From contig NC_012704.1 in the NCBI RefSeq assembly GCF_000023145.1, positions 1,550,001 through 1,614,000 on the forward strand: 64,000 nucleotides of DNA. The letters are read 5' to 3'. The DNA comes from Corynebacterium kroppenstedtii DSM 44385. GTDB lineage: Bacteria; Actinomycetota; Actinomycetes; Mycobacteriales; Mycobacteriaceae. This document shows, in pieces, positions 17,919-27,793 of this stretch. Positions within the stretch are counted from its first letter, which is position 1; each line of letters starts with the position of its first letter. The notes under the pieces were generated by a model, which did not search any database, was not told the origin of the DNA, and saw nothing but the letters and a program-made list of their open reading frames with translations. A program made the position numbers and the translations under genes.

Positions 17919-18773
17919 CTATAACTCAAGAAGGTTTCGCCGAGATTCTTTGTCCTGACGCGGACAGTTCGTGCACATATCCGCCATTGGCGAGCGATAC
18001 ATCATGCAGCACGACGACCTCACGACGACGACACGCTCCTCCCCCATCGCATCGGTGATCCACTGGGAACGGAACGGAGGGACCCGCACGCCCCACGTCG
18101 CCGCTTCGTCGCGAAACGCGTCCTCACAGGTTGCCGCGCACTCCTCCCCTTCCGCCGGAGCGAAATCGTCGTTGCCCGCTTCCGTAGCAGCGCTTCCTAG
18201 AGCGTCGACGGCGATGGCCCGAAGCGGGGCCGGAGAGACCGAGGTCACCTCAGAGAGGGATTCGATGACGGGGCGGATGGTGTCGGCAAAAACCGCGCCG
18301 AATTGATCACGAGTTGTGGTTGCCCCGGGGTGGAAGCTCCACCACATGCCTTCTCTGTGCTGGAGGATCCCGTCGTCGATGTTCGGGCTAGGGCACACTG
18401 ATTCCTGCACCGTGAGCCACAGCGAAGGGGCAACAAGGGTGTTGCAGAAACTGTAGAGCCACAGGTGGGCCGCGTCTTTTTCGGACTCTAGCTGGAATTG
18501 ATGTTTAGCAGCGGCAACATTGCGGGTCATGACGCTGGGGTCTACGAGGTCGGAAAGGGTCCACCTCGCTCCGACACTCTCTTGCTCGAGAGTCTGGTCA
18601 AAGCCCTGCCCAGACGTCGGACCGATGGGGTGACGATTTTCATTACTCGACAGGGCACCCTCACCCGGTCTACTATGAACACCGTTGGGTGATACGCCAC
18701 CTATTTCAGGTGCGAATCGCGGCTGGCGGGATATGAGCCGAGCGAAAGCCCGGTCTAGTGAATCAGTACCCAT
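17919..18773 (-). CDS. FhuF-like (2Fe-2S) protein, possible ferric-siderophore reductase
   Basis: A 284-residue cytoplasmic protein with the FhuF-type C-terminal cluster motif SSCCMMYRSPMADMCTNCP, i.e. CC-x10-C-x2-C, close to the C-terminus. In FhuF this binds a 2Fe-2S cluster used to reduce and release iron from imported siderophores. The N-terminal 200 residues include WLYSFCNTLVAPSLWL, similar to the helical part of FhuF relatives. I chose the ATG at 18773 (MGTDSLDRAF), 10 codons inside the open frame, because of GGAGG upstream. No siderophore uptake genes are nearby; the next gene, read away from it, is zur. Assignment rests mainly on the cysteine motif. Confidence 0.72.
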   Translation of the reverse strand: MGTDSLDRAFARLISRQPRFAPEIGGVSPNGVHSRPGEGALSSNENRHPIGPTSGQGFDQTLEQESVGARWTLSDLVDPSVMTRNVAAAKHQFQLESEKDAAHLWLYSFCNTLVAPSLWLTVQESVCPSPNIDDGILQHREGMWWSFHPGATTTRDQFGAVFADTIRPVIESLSEVTSVSPAPLRAIAVDALGSAATEAGNDDFAPAEGEECAATCEDAFRDEAATWGVRVPPFRSQWITDAMGEERVVVVRSSCCMMYRSPMADMCTNCPRQDKESRRNLLEL

Positions 18774-19168
18774 TCCACACACCGCCTCCCACTGTGAGAA
18801 CACTCCGAAACAGGCTGGATAACGCTACCAACTGTTTCTGCGAGGCATCTTCCACAGTACCAATACGCATTTGCTCCCACAGCAGTATTCATTTTCCGTC
18901 CGGAGGTCCGGCGCCATGGACCGCACCTGAGTGGTACACAGACGTCCGTTAGGGCCTCTGATACAGGAAAATCCAAAATTTATATATTTAGATGTAACGC
19001 TCACATATGAATTTCACTAAATATTAAGTGGGTGCACCACAGTATCCCCTCGGACGCTGCCGAGAACCCAACACGATGTAACACGCGTCATTTGCTCATA
19101 GACCACATCGCGAGCCAGACCACAACCGACTCGCGCCCCGAGCAAACGACACTAAGGAGAAGAATTAC
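18774..19168. promoter_or_regulatory. 395-base divergent regulatory region between FhuF-like gene and zur
   Basis: No gene is visible. The centre (18970-19030) is strongly AT-rich and must carry promoters for one or both genes. It contains a 16-base near-palindrome CACTAAATATTAAGTG at 19015-19030 (one mismatched pair), directly followed by GGTGCACC, a perfect 8-base palindrome at 19031-19038. These are good operator candidates. I looked for a DtxR-type iron box and found none. In corynebacteria I know, an ArsR/SmtB-type regulator precedes zur; it is absent here. Confidence 0.5.
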
Positions 19169-19591
19169 ATGACTACGACACCACGCCGTAAGACAATCGG
19201 CATCCGTTCCACCCGCCAGAGGGCAGCCGTCGAAGATACCCTCGCTGACCTTCCTCGGTTCGCCTCTGCGGGCGACATTCACCGTCGCATCGTCGACAAG
19301 GGTGAGAGCGTCGGGCTTACCACTGTGTATAGGACCCTTCAGGCACTTGCCGACGCCGGAGAAGTCGACGTTCTCAATAGCCTGGGTGGCGAGGCGCTGT
19401 ACCGGAAGTGCAACTCCTCGACGCACCATCACCACTTGGTGTGCACCAACTGCGGAGCCGCAGTAGAAATCGACGGAGGCCCCGTCGAAGAGTGGTCACA
19501 ACAGGCTGCCGACGAGCACGGCTACGTTCTTACCGGCCACACCGCCGAGGTGTTCGGCCTGTGCCCACGCTGCCACGGTAAGAAGTCGTAA
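19169..19591 (+). CDS. zur: Fur-family zinc uptake regulator Zur
   Basis: A 140-residue Fur-family repressor. The N-terminal winged helix includes TRQRAAVEDTL and the recognition part VGLTTVYRTLQALADAGEV. The metal-sensing C-terminal half has THHHHLVCTNCG and LCPRCHGKK, two CxxC pairs that bind structural zinc. The His-rich HHHH segment and lack of Fur-specific features favour zinc sensing (Zur/FurB), as does its corynebacterial position ahead of uppS/recO. A strong AAGGAG lies upstream of the ATG. It probably represses zinc uptake genes elsewhere; none is in this window. Distinguishing Zur from Fur by sequence alone is not certain. Confidence 0.88.
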   Translation: MTTTPRRKTIGIRSTRQRAAVEDTLADLPRFASAGDIHRRIVDKGESVGLTTVYRTLQALADAGEVDVLNSLGGEALYRKCNSSTHHHHLVCTNCGAAVEIDGGPVEEWSQQAADEHGYVLTGHTAEVFGLCPRCHGKKS

Positions 19592-19639
19592 TACACGATG
19601 ACTTGTTGTGCATGAGTGCACCCAGTGACAGCGGATACT

Positions 19640-19675
19640 AGCCGGCCGGAGTTGAGTTCTCTGGCCGGCTTTATC
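19640..19675. terminator. Terminator between zur and the VIT-type transporter gene
   Basis: Eight-pair stem AGCCGGCC (19640-19647) / GGCCGGCT (19663-19670) with a 15-base loop and a short T-rich tail. It sits between converging genes and may act both ways. Confidence 0.7.
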
Positions 19676-19755
19676 ATTGTGTAGCGGTGTTTCGACGCTG
19701 GTGCTGCACATCTATGGGGCAATCCCACACGAACCCAACCAACGTGGCCGCTAAA

Positions 19756-20877
19756 TTAACCCGAGAAAATACGCCCCAGAATGAAGGTCACGCTGGCCGC
19801 GCCAGCACCGATCGCGAGCTGGAATAACGCACGCTTGACCACGGATGTTCCAGAGAGCAATCCGACGGTTCCTCCCGTGCACAAAAGCGCAATCCCCACC
19901 AGCGTGCAGGCCACCACCACTGCGGCAAGCCCCGTCATACCCAACAAGAACGGCAACACCGGAATGATCGCGCCGGACGCAAAGAACAGGAAACTTGATA
20001 TCGCCGCGCCCAGAGCAGTGCCCACGACATCATGCGACTCCGCATACACCGGATTAGCCATACGGCGTGCAGTATCACGCGCTCCCGGCTGTTCCTGCGC
20101 GGACATCGCACGGGTGACCTCATCAAAAACCTCGACAGCTTTACGTTGGGCCTTCTCCGCGTCGTACCCCCTCGCCCGATACACCAAAGCCAACTCATTA
20201 GCGTTCATGTCCAACTTCGGGACGATATGCTTCGCCTCCGGGTTAGGCTCTGACGCCGCGAGCAGTTTCCGCTGCGAGGAGACCGATACGTACTCCCCCG
20301 CCCCCATAGACAAGGCGCCGGCTAGCAAACCGGACAGGCCGGTCACCAGGACCGTGTGATGCGAAATCCCGGAGCCGATCACACCAAGCACCAACGCCAA
20401 GTTCGATACCAGACCGTCGTTAGCGCCGAATACAGCCGCGCGGAAACTCCCCGACATGTTTTCTCGCCCGCGAGCTGCCAGTCCACGAACGACCTCGGCG
20501 TGGATCGCTTCGTCGGCAATCATTTGCTCGGTAGCGTCGGTGTCTTTCAAATACGGGGAGCGGGTCTCTGCGGACTGCATAAGTGCCAAGACCCACACAG
20601 AGCCCATGTTTTTTGCCATCCAGCCGAGGAAACGCGTCCCCCAGCTGGGAGAACGCGGCATCCCCACCCGGTCACCCAGGCGCTCGAGCCAGTACTCTTC
20701 GTGACGGTGCTCGGCTTCGGCGATCTCTAAAAGGATGGTGCGCTCTTCCCCCGTTTTCTTCCGGGCGAGTTCGCGATACACAGCCGCCTCAGCGCGTTCA
20801 TTCGCTAAATAGCGCTGCCACCGGTTGATTTGCCTGCGGGTAGGGGTAGGGACATCAGTGGTCTTCTTCGAATTCAT
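19756..20877 (-). CDS. VIT1/CCC1-family metal transporter with N-terminal ferritin-like domain
   Basis: A 373-residue fusion of a rubrerythrin/ferritin-like domain (residues 15-140; NERAEAAVYRELA, EAEHRHEEYW and DEAIHAEVV supply the Glu/His metal ligands) to a VIT1/CCC1 membrane domain (145-373) with about five helices. The latter opens with FGANDGLVSNLALVLG and GALSMGAGEYVSV, diagnostic for the family. Such proteins move Fe2+ or Mn2+ across the membrane, in bacteria probably outward. GAGGAG precedes the ATG. The neighbour zur is convergent, so shared control is not implied. Family certain; metal and direction are inference. Confidence 0.9.
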   Translation of the reverse strand: MNSKKTTDVPTPTRRQINRWQRYLANERAEAAVYRELARKKTGEERTILLEIAEAEHRHEEYWLERLGDRVGMPRSPSWGTRFLGWMAKNMGSVWVLALMQSAETRSPYLKDTDATEQMIADEAIHAEVVRGLAARGRENMSGSFRAAVFGANDGLVSNLALVLGVIGSGISHHTVLVTGLSGLLAGALSMGAGEYVSVSSQRKLLAASEPNPEAKHIVPKLDMNANELALVYRARGYDAEKAQRKAVEVFDEVTRAMSAQEQPGARDTARRMANPVYAESHDVVGTALGAAISSFLFFASGAIIPVLPFLLGMTGLAAVVVACTLVGIALLCTGGTVGLLSGTSVVKRALFQLAIGAGAASVTFILGRIFSG

Positions 20878-20953
20878 CGATCACTCCTCGGTACACACCA
20901 TCAACCCCACAACCATGCAGCCAGGCCCTGGCCGCTACATCACTCCGTCGCCA

Positions 20954-21709
20954 CTATTTGACCCCACCGAAACGACGGTCACGGTGAGCGTATTCTTTAA
21001 TAGCGGCCCAAATATGGTTCTTCGTAAAATCGGGGAAAAGAACATCTTGAAAAACATACTCCGCATAGGCGGATTGCCACAAGAGGAAATTCGACGTTCT
21101 TTTTTCTCCCGAGGGACGAAGAAATAAATCTACATCGGGCATTTCCGGATCATATAAGAATGATGAAATATTTTTCTCAGTGATATCCGAAGGAGAAATT
21201 TCACCACTCTGAACTTTTTCAGCCACTAATTTCATGGCGTCCGCAATTTCCGCACGACCGCCATAATTAATGCACATGTTGAGCGTCATGCGGGTGTTAT
21301 TCACGGTCTGAGCCTCAGCCTTCTCCAGCTCGCGAATGACTACCCTCCACAACCGGGGACGACGACCGATCCAGCGAATACGAACCCCCTTCGCATCCAG
21401 CTCATCACGGTGATCGTGCAACACCCGACGGCTAAACCCCATGATGAAGCGAACCTCTTCAGGGCTGCGTCGCCAATTCTCGGTCGAAAACGCGTAGGCC
21501 GACAGAGTGTTCACACCAGCTTCGAGACACCCATCGACGGCGTCCATCAGCACGGCCTCACCGCGCTTGTGCCCCTCTGTGCGGGGAAGACCACGCTCCC
21601 GAGCCCAACGGCCATTCCCATCCATCACCAGAGCAATATGGCGAGGAATCAAATCAGCTGGAAGATCAGGCGAAGCAGAGGGAAGTTGAACAGATGACGA
21701 AGAATTCAC
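20954..21709 (-). CDS. uppS: Isoprenyl (polyprenyl) diphosphate synthase, cis type
   Basis: Cis-prenyltransferase making the long polyprenyl phosphate carrier for peptidoglycan and arabinogalactan precursors at the membrane. Motifs: [13 protein letters not shown] (catalytic Asp), [30 protein letters not shown] and [19 protein letters not shown] with YAEYVFQ. Closest in type to mycobacterial Z-decaprenyl diphosphate synthase. The start is uncertain: the frame is open back to 21859 inside recO. I chose the GTG at 21709 (251 residues), which gives the normal family length, but I see no good ribosome binding site; a GTG at 21796, 15 bases past the recO stop, is the alternative. Leftward cluster era - recO - uppS. 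Confidence 0.9.
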   Translation of the reverse strand: MNSSSSVQLPSASPDLPADLIPRHIALVMDGNGRWARERGLPRTEGHKRGEAVLMDAVDGCLEAGVNTLSAYAFSTENWRRSPEEVRFIMGFSRRVLHDHRDELDAKGVRIRWIGRRPRLWRVVIRELEKAEAQTVNNTRMTLNMCINYGGRAEIADAMKLVAEKVQSGEISPSDITEKNISSFLYDPEMPDVDLFLRPSGEKRTSNFLLWQSAYAEYVFQDVLFPDFTKNHIWAAIKEYAHRDRRFGGVK

Positions 21710-21810
21710 ACGGAATATTCTGCCAGACCGGTGTTGGTGTTCACGACCACCTGCCAACCTGGTCCGACGAGCAACCGGGCGCGGGCGCGTAATCACACGA
21801 AGCCGACAGC

Positions 21811-22611
21811 CTAGCCTTCCATGAGTTCGACGGTCCGCAGCTTCATGCCGAGATGCCACTGCACATGCTCAACGACCAAGTCGTGGCACCCATCAGCGAT
21901 GCGACGAAACTCTGGGGAATCGCCCGACGACATCCACGCATCGCGAACAACCGCGTCGCGATCATGAGCAAGCCACCACGCCAAACGCAGGGACTCCTCG
22001 GGAACTGTCAAGGCTCCGGGCGGGCGGCACGCACCGCACACTGCCCCACCGATCGACGCAGAAAACGCATGGTGAGGGCCTGGTTGGCCACACCCGGCGC
22101 AGGAAAACAGTTGCGGTTCCCACCCCTCCGCGGCCAGGGCACGCAGAACAAACTTGTCGACGCGCAACGTCGGCAAGCCCTCGCCACGTACGCTGGACTG
22201 TTCCCCCTGTGCAGCTGAGTCCACCGGCCAGGAGTGGGCAATATCGCGGATGGCCGCTGCGGCATCATCACATAACGTCGCTTCCTCGCCCACCGTCAGT
22301 TTCTCGGCAACATCAAGCACCGCGCACGCAGCCGTGTACTTAGCGTAGGAATCAACAATCAACTGGTTGTAGGAGCGGACCGTTTCCGCCGACGTCAGCG
22401 TCGCCAGTGATCCCCGGCCAACATAAAGCTGCACATCGACGACGACGAACGGCGCGAGGCGACCACCAAACCGACTTTTGTTCTTCCGCACGCCTTTCGC
22501 GACAGCCCTGACGACGCCATGCTCACGAGTAAGCAAAACCACAATGCGGTCGGCTTCGCTGAAATCGTAATGGCGAACTACTAAGGCGCGGTCGCGATAA
22601 TTCTGACGCAT
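21811..22611 (-). CDS. recO: DNA repair protein RecO
   Basis: RecF-pathway mediator that helps load RecA on SSB-coated DNA. The 266-residue protein has the N-terminal OB-fold ([23 protein letters not shown], here only its ends [11 protein letters not shown] and EADRIVVLL) and, at about 175-200, a four-cysteine zinc site CAGC...CGAC. Length matches the family. The ATG at 22611 is 7 bases after the era stop, typical of the era - recO pair. Ribosome binding site is weak, so translation may be coupled to era. Confidence 0.92.
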   Translation of the reverse strand: MRQNYRDRALVVRHYDFSEADRIVVLLTREHGVVRAVAKGVRKNKSRFGGRLAPFVVVDVQLYVGRGSLATLTSAETVRSYNQLIVDSYAKYTAACAVLDVAEKLTVGEEATLCDDAAAAIRDIAHSWPVDSAAQGEQSSVRGEGLPTLRVDKFVLRALAAEGWEPQLFSCAGCGQPGPHHAFSASIGGAVCGACRPPGALTVPEESLRLAWWLAHDRDAVVRDAWMSSGDSPEFRRIADGCHDLVVEHVQWHLGMKLRTVELMEG

Positions 22612-22618
22612 AAAAGAA

Positions 22619-23551
22619 TTAAAAGCCCAATCTTCCTAAGGACTTAGGATCGGACTGCCAATTATCAAGCACTTTGATCCTCAAATCGACAAACACGTTT
22701 TGCCCCATGAGCTCGATGAGCGACTTACGCGACTGAGAAATAATCCGCCCCATCCGTCGATTATTTTTACCCAATAGGATTTTCTTTTGACCGGGGCGCT
22801 CAACATAAATAATGGCGTGGACATCAAGAACGTTAGGGCGGTCGGGATTGGGTAAAACCTCATCGACTTCCACGGCCACCGAGTGAGGCAACTCGTCACG
22901 CAGCCCTGATAGCGCGGCCTCACGGATTAATTCGGAGATGCGTGTGTCACGGTCTTCGTCCGTCACGTGCTCATCGGGATAAAACTTTGGCCCCTCAGGA
23001 AGATAGCTCGTCAAAACGTCGAGAAGAGTGGAAAGCTGAAAATTATCCTTCGCAGAACATGGAACAACATCGGCACCGTCGAGAAGATCATGGAGTGCGA
23101 GCAGCTGGGCACCGATTTCATCCTTCGATGCAATATCAGTTTTCGTGACAATGCCGATCAAAGGCATCTTTGGGGCGACTTTACGGACATTCTCCACAAT
23201 CCACCGGTCCCCCGGCCCCAGTTTCTCATTCGCGGGAACACACACCCCGATGACATCGACGTCGGCGTATGTATCTTTAACCACTTCATTCAAGCGCTCA
23301 CCCAAGAGCGTTCTCGGGCGGTGCAGTCCGGGAGTATCGACAACGATAATCTGCGCATTATCCTCGTGAATCACGCCGCGGATGGGATGCCGAGTGGTCT
23401 CTGGCTGGTCTGCAGTAATCGCAATTTTCTCGCCCACCAAGGCATTGGTTAACGTCGATTTCCCCGTATTCGGGCGTCCAACGAAGCTAACAAAACCTGA
23501 CCGAAAACCATCGGGTTGATCGCCCAGGGAACTGCCTTGTGGTGCGTCCAT
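22619..23551 (-). CDS. era: GTPase Era, 16S rRNA-binding ribosome maturation factor
   Basis: GTPase that binds the 3' end of 16S rRNA and supports 30S assembly. G motifs are clear: GRPNTGKST (G1), the ITADQPETTRHPIRG switch (G2), DTPGLH (G3), TKTD (G4) and SAK (G5). The C-terminal KH domain follows (from about residue 200), with KSLIELMG near the end. The first 18 residues are an extension before the GTPase fold. 310 residues, normal for the family; AAGGAG upstream of the ATG. It belongs to a ribosome/RNA cluster with ybeY, phoH and rsmE just upstream in transcription order. Confidence 0.95.
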   Translation of the reverse strand: MDAPQGSSLGDQPDGFRSGFVSFVGRPNTGKSTLTNALVGEKIAITADQPETTRHPIRGVIHEDNAQIIVVDTPGLHRPRTLLGERLNEVVKDTYADVDVIGVCVPANEKLGPGDRWIVENVRKVAPKMPLIGIVTKTDIASKDEIGAQLLALHDLLDGADVVPCSAKDNFQLSTLLDVLTSYLPEGPKFYPDEHVTDEDRDTRISELIREAALSGLRDELPHSVAVEVDEVLPNPDRPNVLDVHAIIYVERPGQKKILLGKNNRRMGRIISQSRKSLIELMGQNVFVDLRIKVLDNWQSDPKSLGRLGF

Positions 23552-23646
23552 CGCGTTTATTCTCCTTCTAGCGTGTGGGGCAATTTGTTATTTATGAGGC
23601 AATGATATTTAGCGTGATGAAATGTGCCCGCCATGCTTATCACTCA

Positions 23647-25023
23647 TCATGATTCAGACTCGTGATCGCCCGTGCCACTGTGGACGATCCCATTATTCGA
23701 AGAATCATCACCATTGACAGGTTCACTCGACGTTGCCGACCGGCTCACAACGACGCTGGTAATCCGGATGCGGCCTCGACGATCGTGTCCTCCCTCAGCG
23801 CGGAACGTGAGCCCCGCCGTCGTGACCTGGGCACCCGGTAGTGGAACACGGCCTAGCTCAAACGCCAGCAAACCTGCAACAGTCTCGACGTCCTCGAGCT
23901 GCTCCTCGGAGAATTCGATGTCAATTCCCCGCTTCTCGTCGTAGAGTTCAACCAGTTCGTCTAGAGAGAACCGTGCAACTAGTCGGAATGAACCGTCATC
24001 GAGCTCCTCGACGGGGGCAACTTCGTCCTCGTCATATTCGTCGCTGATCTCTCCCACGATTTCTTCCAAAATATCTTCAATGGAAATCAAACCAGCAATG
24101 GCGCCGAATTCATCGACAAGAAGAGCGATATGGTCGTGGGATGTCTGCATGTCGCCCAAAAGCTCATCTAAGGGCAAAGAATCGGGAACAAATTCCGCCG
24201 GGCGCATGACTTCTTTGACCGGCGTCGAATTTTTACTGGGATCGTCATAGGACAAAGCCACGAGATCCTTTAAATAGACAACGCCCTCAATGTCGTCAAC
24301 ATTTTCACCAACGACAGGAATGCGGGAGTGGCCTGAGCGAACACACAAACGGGTTGCCTGGCGCGCGCTCTTTTCCGACTCAATCCACAACATATCTGTT
24401 CGCGGAACCATCACTTGCCGTGCACGCGTATTAGCTAAGTCGAAAATAGCCTGAATCATTCGTCGTTCTTCTACTTGAACAACACCGCGTTCCGAGGCTA
24501 TGTCTACCATTTCGCGGAGCTCAACCTCGTTAGTAAAGGGCCCTTGTTCGAATTTCTTTCCGGGCGTAAAAACATTTCCTAACCAAATGAGCAACGATGC
24601 CAGCGGGCTAAATAACTTCACAATCGGCCGTAAGAAAAATGCCGCTCGCAAACCAACCGTGTAGGGGTTTTGGCGGCCGACAGTTCGTCCAACCACGCCC
24701 AAGAACACATAAGAAAGGAGCGTAAGCAGGACAATCGCAACAACAACGGCAGCCTCGTGAATTAACCGAATAGCGAGGACCGTAATAATGACCGATGCTC
24801 CCGCCTCGCACGCGGTTCGCACAAGAATAAGGGGGTTAATAAAACGGGCCCGATTATCCAATATCGCCAATAACGTCCGCGTGCTCCGTGTCTCATCCAT
24901 ATCTTCAACACGGGCGCGTGAAATCGAGATCAATGCGGTCTCTACTGCTGTAAAAATCGCGGCAATAGCCAAAAGAACCACGACAATAACGCAGTCAATA
25001 AGGCCTTCAGTCAGAAAATTCAC
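23647..25023 (-). CDS. CNNM/CorC-HlyC family membrane protein with CBS pair
   Basis: A 458-residue membrane protein of the CNNM/CorB family, linked to Mg2+ transport or metal resistance. Four hydrophobic segments form an N-terminal DUF21 domain (1-165). Then comes a CBS pair (about 200-325; VMVPRTDMLWIE, SRIPVVGENVDDIEGVVYLKDL in parts, and a second CBS ending EDILEEIVGEI) and a C-terminal CorC/HlyC domain (about 345-430). Start is GTG at 25023, followed at once by the first helix. The gene is 17 bases after ybeY, so it is part of the phoH - ybeY - CNNM - era run common in actinobacteria. Confidence 0.9.
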   Translation of the reverse strand: MNFLTEGLIDCVIVVVLLAIAAIFTAVETALISISRARVEDMDETRSTRTLLAILDNRARFINPLILVRTACEAGASVIITVLAIRLIHEAAVVVAIVLLTLLSYVFLGVVGRTVGRQNPYTVGLRAAFFLRPIVKLFSPLASLLIWLGNVFTPGKKFEQGPFTNEVELREMVDIASERGVVQVEERRMIQAIFDLANTRARQVMVPRTDMLWIESEKSARQATRLCVRSGHSRIPVVGENVDDIEGVVYLKDLVALSYDDPSKNSTPVKEVMRPAEFVPDSLPLDELLGDMQTSHDHIALLVDEFGAIAGLISIEDILEEIVGEISDEYDEDEVAPVEELDDGSFRLVARFSLDELVELYDEKRGIDIEFSEEQLEDVETVAGLLAFELGRVPLPGAQVTTAGLTFRAEGGHDRRGRIRITSVVVSRSATSSEPVNGDDSSNNGIVHSGTGDHESES

Positions 25024-25040
25024 GGGTCTGTAACGTCTTC

Positions 25041-25649
25041 CTATGACTTATCGCGATCAGTCGGCTCCGCGAGCATCCCACCAACTGTGGACTTAATCAT
25101 GTCCTGATCCAATGCCTCCCGATCTGCCGCGGTGGGAAACGCGCCAGGGCCCGTCGGCTTCGGCCCATAGGAGACACCGCGTTCTTCAAGATCGGTGTAC
25201 CAATCAGCGAGAATATCGTTCTGGAGGGCGAACATCCGCCGCTCCTCCTCGGGGGCCACATGGTCATAACCCAACAGATGCAAAATGCCGTGCACAGTCA
25301 GTAAAGATAGCTCATGGCCCAAACCGTGGCCGGCCCGATGGGCCTGACGCTCAGCGAAAGCAGGACACAACACAATGTCACCTAACATCGCCGGACCAGG
25401 GGCATCCGCATCTGGTCTGCCAGAGCCGGGTGTGAGCTCATCCATAGGGAAACTCATGACGTCCGTCGGGCCTTCCAAATTCAGCCACCGGACGTGGAGG
25501 TCCTCTATCGTCGGCTCATCAACAATAGAGATGGTCATATCTGCGGCCGGGTGAATATCCATCCGCATAAGAGCGAATTGCGCAACGTCGATAAGCGCTT
25601 CTTCGTTGACTCCGTCGTACCCGGATTCATTAAAGACTTCGATACTCAC
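25041..25649 (-). CDS. ybeY: Endoribonuclease YbeY (rRNA maturation)
   Basis: Single-strand-specific, zinc-dependent endoribonuclease for 16S rRNA 3' processing and ribosome quality control. The metal motif [11 protein letters not shown] (H3xH5xH) is intact near residues 115-130, and [12 protein letters not shown] is the usual upstream signature. I chose the GTG at 25649 ([10 protein letters not shown]), which overlaps the phoH stop as GTGA; a GTG five codons earlier (25664) is possible. The last 45 residues are a polar tail beyond the bacterial core. 202 residues. Translationally coupled to phoH. Confidence 0.93.
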   Translation of the reverse strand: MSIEVFNESGYDGVNEEALIDVAQFALMRMDIHPAADMTISIVDEPTIEDLHVRWLNLEGPTDVMSFPMDELTPGSGRPDADAPGPAMLGDIVLCPAFAERQAHRAGHGLGHELSLLTVHGILHLLGYDHVAPEEERRMFALQNDILADWYTDLEERGVSYGPKPTGPGAFPTAADREALDQDMIKSTVGGMLAEPTDRDKS

Positions 25650-26719
25650 TCTGAGTCCTTCCACACATACCGCTGATGCTGAGGCCGTTCACCCTGCGCG
25701 TGGCCAGCATCATGGTGGCTACCGTGTCGCTTGCCTCGTCGCGACGTTCCCGAACGAGCGCTATCACCGTCATCACCCTCGAAGGCTGCGTATGCGTCGA
25801 CGATGGCGGACACCAGGTGATGCCGAACAACATCCTCAGATTGCATACGGATAACGCTGATGTCTTTGACCCCGTCCAGCACATTGACGGCGCGCGCCAA
25901 TCCCGACTCCTGGTGGGGCAAATCGACCTGGGTGAGGTCACCGGTCACAACCATTGTTGTACCAAAACCGAGACGCGTCAGAAACATCTTCATCTGCGCG
26001 GGCGTCGTGTTCTGGGCTTCATCCAAAATGACGAAAGCATCGTTCAGGGTCCGCCCACGCATATAGGCCAACGGGGCGACCTCGATAATCCCTGACTCCA
26101 TCAGCTTAGGAATGGTTTCCGGCTCAACCATATCGCGGAGAGCATCATGCAGCGGCCGCAAATACGGATCGATCTTTTCGTGCAAAGTCCCAGGTAAAAA
26201 TCCTAAATTCTCCCCAGCCTCAACAGCCGGCCGCGTCAGAATAATCCGATGAACCTCACGATGTTGCAGCGCCTGAACAGCCTTAGCCATGGCCAAATAG
26301 GTTTTACCCGAACCCGCCGGACCTATCCCGAAAACAATCGTGTTGCTATCAATCGCATCAACATAATCGCGCTGACCAGGGGTCTTGGGGTGAACACCCC
26401 GCCCGCGTCGCGTCACAATCGCAGCACTTTCCGACGGCAACGTCGCCGCCTCACCCCGAACCAATGTCACAGTTCTGGATACGGCATCAGAGGAAATGGG
26501 GTGCCCACGACGGGCCATCGACTGCAGCTCGAGGAAAATCCGACGGACCGCTTGGCAATCCGCGGGCCTGCCGGACACCGTGACCCGGGCGCCGCGAACA
26601 TGGACATCGGCGTCCACTGACCGCTCCACGATGCGGAGGTTCTGATCCGCCGGACCAAGGACCTGCGGTGCGTAATCGTCGTCAAGATCAAAGCTTAACG
26701 ACGATATAGCCGACGACAC
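25646..26719 (-). CDS. phoH: PhoH-family ATPase (PhoL)
   Basis: A 357-residue PhoH-type P-loop ATPase, genetically linked to YbeY and RNA metabolism. Walker [13 protein letters not shown] (about 132-143), Walker [14 protein letters not shown] (about 225) and [12 protein letters not shown] are all present. The last 40 residues are low in complexity (Gly, His, Ser, Arg). The GTG at 26719 has only a weak ribosome binding site. A strong GGGAGG lies about 95 bases upstream (26813-26818), followed in the same frame only by a CTG (26806), which could start a 29-residue longer form. First gene of the phoH - ybeY - CNNM run. Confidence 0.92.
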   Translation of the reverse strand: MSSAISSLSFDLDDDYAPQVLGPADQNLRIVERSVDADVHVRGARVTVSGRPADCQAVRRIFLELQSMARRGHPISSDAVSRTVTLVRGEAATLPSESAAIVTRRGRGVHPKTPGQRDYVDAIDSNTIVFGIGPAGSGKTYLAMAKAVQALQHREVHRIILTRPAVEAGENLGFLPGTLHEKIDPYLRPLHDALRDMVEPETIPKLMESGIIEVAPLAYMRGRTLNDAFVILDEAQNTTPAQMKMFLTRLGFGTTMVVTGDLTQVDLPHQESGLARAVNVLDGVKDISVIRMQSEDVVRHHLVSAIVDAYAAFEGDDGDSARSGTSRRGKRHGSHHDAGHAQGERPQHQRYVWKDSE

Positions 26720-26885
26720 GACGCTCTCGTGATCATCACCGGCTAGGGCCCGCGGAGTGCCGGACCGTGGGGATTGACGTCGGGATGCCGAATTCGACGT
26801 ACTCAGTGGAAACCTCCCTGGTTAGTGTGCTCACTCAGTGTAGCGTGCAGTGTGGTTCTCGTCGCCCCGACGCTCATATGCAGGC

Positions 26886-27785
26886 CTATCGCGCCTCGGA
26901 CCAACGCCCGCACAGCACATTCACAGCACCCAAAGCGACGCTCGCTGCCGTGGCGGTTCGCAATACTTCGGGGCCAAGAACGACGGAGGTGGCGCCCGCA
27001 CGAACGAAAGCATCATGCTCATCAGGAGCGATGCCACCTTCAGGCCCCACAATGAGCATGATCTGCGACGCCTGACGTAGATTTTCGGCCAACGAAGTCA
27101 CGCGAACGGATTCCGATTCCTCCAGCACAAGAGCTAAGCCACCTGATTGCGTGACCTGTTCAATGGCATTGACGACGTCATCCGTCGTTGATAAAGCGGC
27201 GATCCGTGGAAGGCGCGCACGTCGGGACTGCTTCGACGACGCGACAGCAGTATCGGCCCACTTGCCGCCCGCTTTCTTCTCTTTGCCCTTCCACCGGGCA
27301 ATCGAACGAGAGGCCGACCACGGGACGATAGCGTCGGCACCCGCCTGGCACGCTAAATCAACCGCGAGTTCGGACCGATCAGACTTGGGAAGAGCTTGGA
27401 CGACGGTGATGGGCGGGGTGGACATCGGCGTGTGGCCGGCCTCAAGAACTGTGGCCCTCAGCCGGGTCTTTGACGGGGTGGACTCCACTGTGCACCGGAG
27501 CCAATCGCCCTCACCATTAACCAAGACCAACGAATCCCCCGCCACCAGGCGCTTCACGGTAACGGCATGACGGCCTTCCGAACCGGTGAGAAGAACGGCG
27601 TCACCGACGTCGTACTGCGTCAGTGACTTTTGCCCGTGAGCATTAGCGCCATCGCCAAGCCCTTCATCGCGTTGCCCGCCGAGTTGGCCGGTACCGTCGT
27701 CACGCGGGCCGACAACGTCAGCTAATGAGGGAAATGCTCCGTCGGGATATCCGGCGAAGCCATACACAAAGACGGGATCACTCAT
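26886..27785 (-). CDS. rsmE: 16S rRNA m3U1498 methyltransferase RsmE
   Basis: SPOUT methyltransferase that modifies U1498 of 16S rRNA using AdoMet. The knot region is clear: LIVGPEGGIAPDE and VVLGPEVLRTATAA. Upstream, VQALPKSDRSELAVD and IVPWSASRSIARW are family signatures, preceded by an N-terminal PUA-like domain. Compared with relatives it carries about 35 extra residues (15-55, Gly/Asp-rich) between the first strand and LLTGSEGRHAV. ATG at 27785, 8 bases after dnaJ, no clear ribosome binding site, so it is probably coupled to dnaJ. 299 residues against about 250 usual. Confidence 0.9.
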   Translation of the reverse strand: MSDPVFVYGFAGYPDGAFPSLADVVGPRDDGTGQLGGQRDEGLGDGANAHGQKSLTQYDVGDAVLLTGSEGRHAVTVKRLVAGDSLVLVNGEGDWLRCTVESTPSKTRLRATVLEAGHTPMSTPPITVVQALPKSDRSELAVDLACQAGADAIVPWSASRSIARWKGKEKKAGGKWADTAVASSKQSRRARLPRIAALSTTDDVVNAIEQVTQSGGLALVLEESESVRVTSLAENLRQASQIMLIVGPEGGIAPDEHDAFVRAGATSVVLGPEVLRTATAASVALGAVNVLCGRWSEAR

Positions 27786-27793
27786 GTGAACAC

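Noticed and set aside
18774..19000. Possible DtxR iron box upstream of the FhuF-like gene
   Set aside because: No stretch resembles the TTAGGTTAG-type palindrome well enough.
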